Assembly (NCBI GenBank): GCA_003661905.1
Contig: QMXA01000067.1
Location: 1-6,199, forward strand
Length of the DNA: 6,199 bases
Origin: Thermoprotei archaeon
GTDB taxonomy: Archaea > Thermoproteota > Thermoprotei_A > Sulfolobales > Ignisphaeraceae
Direction: 5' to 3'
Both the position numbers and the translations under genes were made by a program. Below, piece after piece: positions 5,725 to 6,199 of this stretch (position 1 is its first letter; each line of letters starts with the position of its first letter). The notes under the pieces are model-generated. The model had not been told where the DNA came from. It saw only the letters and a list, made by a program, of their open reading frames with translations, and searched no databases.

Positions 5725-6199
5725 ATGACTAAAGCTCTTTGTGCTAAAATAACTGTTTTAGTCGATGACTATGCTGGTTATGATGTTAGAAATCTCTATG
5801 GCCAGCATGGGTTATCAATACATATAGAGTATATTGATAGTGGAGGTAAAACACATAGAGTTCTCTTTGATACTGGTCAATCTGCAGAAGCTATACTTCA
5901 CAATGCTCGATTGCTAGGTATAGATTTATCTAAAGTAGAGGTCATAGTCCTATCTCATAATCACTACGACCATACTGGAGGTCTTCTAGACGTATTAAAA
6001 AAGATCAATAAGCGCATACCAGTTATATTACATCCAGATGCTTTGAAACCATCTGTACATCTAAGTAAGTATGGTATTAGATCTGTTGGGATGCCATTCA
6101 GCATTGGAGAAATAGAGAAGCTAGGAGATATAGTACCTCTTAGAGATTCTGCAGAGATTTTACCAGGTATGTATTTCTTAGGTGAAATACCTCGTTATA
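5725..6199 (+). CDS. Metallo-beta-lactamase-fold hydrolase, COG1237 type, N-terminal part
   Basis: The frame opens at ATG 5725 and runs without a stop to the right edge, giving 158 residues of a family that is usually around 250-300 aa. It begins with the strand KITVLVDDY (8-16), then HGLSIHIEY (28-36), the FDTG turn (48-51), and the zinc-binding motif S77-H-N-H-Y-D-H-T-G-G (H78, H80, D82, H83 as metal ligands). PVILHPDAL follows at 99-107. The late zinc-ligand histidines would lie beyond the window. The SHNHYDHTGGL form and early strand order match COG1237 proteins, which include those annotated as 7,8-dihydropterin-6-methyl-4-(beta-D-ribofuranosyl)-aminobenzene-5'-phosphate synthase. That activity is an annotation of relatives and not shown by the sequence. 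An in-frame TAG at 5704-5706 rules out an upstream start. It is not in an operon with the HEPN-MNT pair (248-base gap). Confidence 0.93.
   Translation, partial: MTKALCAKITVLVDDYAGYDVRNLYGQHGLSIHIEYIDSGGKTHRVLFDTGQSAEAILHNARLLGIDLSKVEVIVLSHNHYDHTGGLLDVLKKINKRIPVILHPDALKPSVHLSKYGIRSVGMPFSIGEIEKLGDIVPLRDSAEILPGMYFLGEIPRY

Noticed and set aside
1..6199. CRISPR array, insertion sequence or prophage
   Set aside because: No regularly spaced repeats, transposase motifs or terminal inverted repeats were seen; codon use is similar in all genes.

Overview
This window looks like chromosomal DNA of an AT-rich hyperthermophilic archaeon, most likely a Thermoproteota member near Desulfurococcales. The reasons are arginine codons that are almost all AGA/AGG, heavy ATA isoleucine use, Shine-Dalgarno sequences complementary to the archaeal 16S 3' end (GGTGAT, GAGGT), TATA-type promoters, and gene families typical of such genomes. 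The assignment to a clade is inference; no rRNA or marker gene is present.

Layout. Bases 1-432 are the C-terminal half of a Dpp/Opp-type peptide ABC transporter permease, cut by the left edge and followed by no ATPase gene. Bases 433-884 are a 452-base gap whose only candidate is a doubtful 47-codon ORF (663-806). Bases 885-1886 (+) encode an unrecognised membrane-anchored protein of 333 aa. It converges on 1997-2770 (-), a 257-aa membrane protein with a C-terminal RCK_C (TrkA-C) domain and, near its N-terminus, a segment that resembles the pore loop of Trk/Ktr potassium transporters. This gene diverges from 2871-4541 (+), a full-length 556-aa 'ATPase of the ABC class' (PF09818/COG3044 family). 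The roughly 100 bases between them contain a self-complementary TATA element that could serve both directions, and both genes have good Shine-Dalgarno sites.

After a 214-base gap with short direct repeats comes a two-gene operon: a HEPN-domain protein (4756-5175) and an overlapping MNT-type nucleotidyltransferase (5135-5476), the classic archaeal HEPN-MNT pair. A further 248-base gap carries several TATA-like elements and small inverted repeats. It leads into a metallo-beta-lactamase-fold hydrolase of the COG1237 type (from 5725), cut by the right edge.

The window is a string of small independent transcription units rather than one pathway. The HEPN-MNT pair is the one clear functional module. 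The most interesting item is the single-pore-unit-like RCK_C protein. I see no tRNA, rRNA, CRISPR array or insertion sequence.
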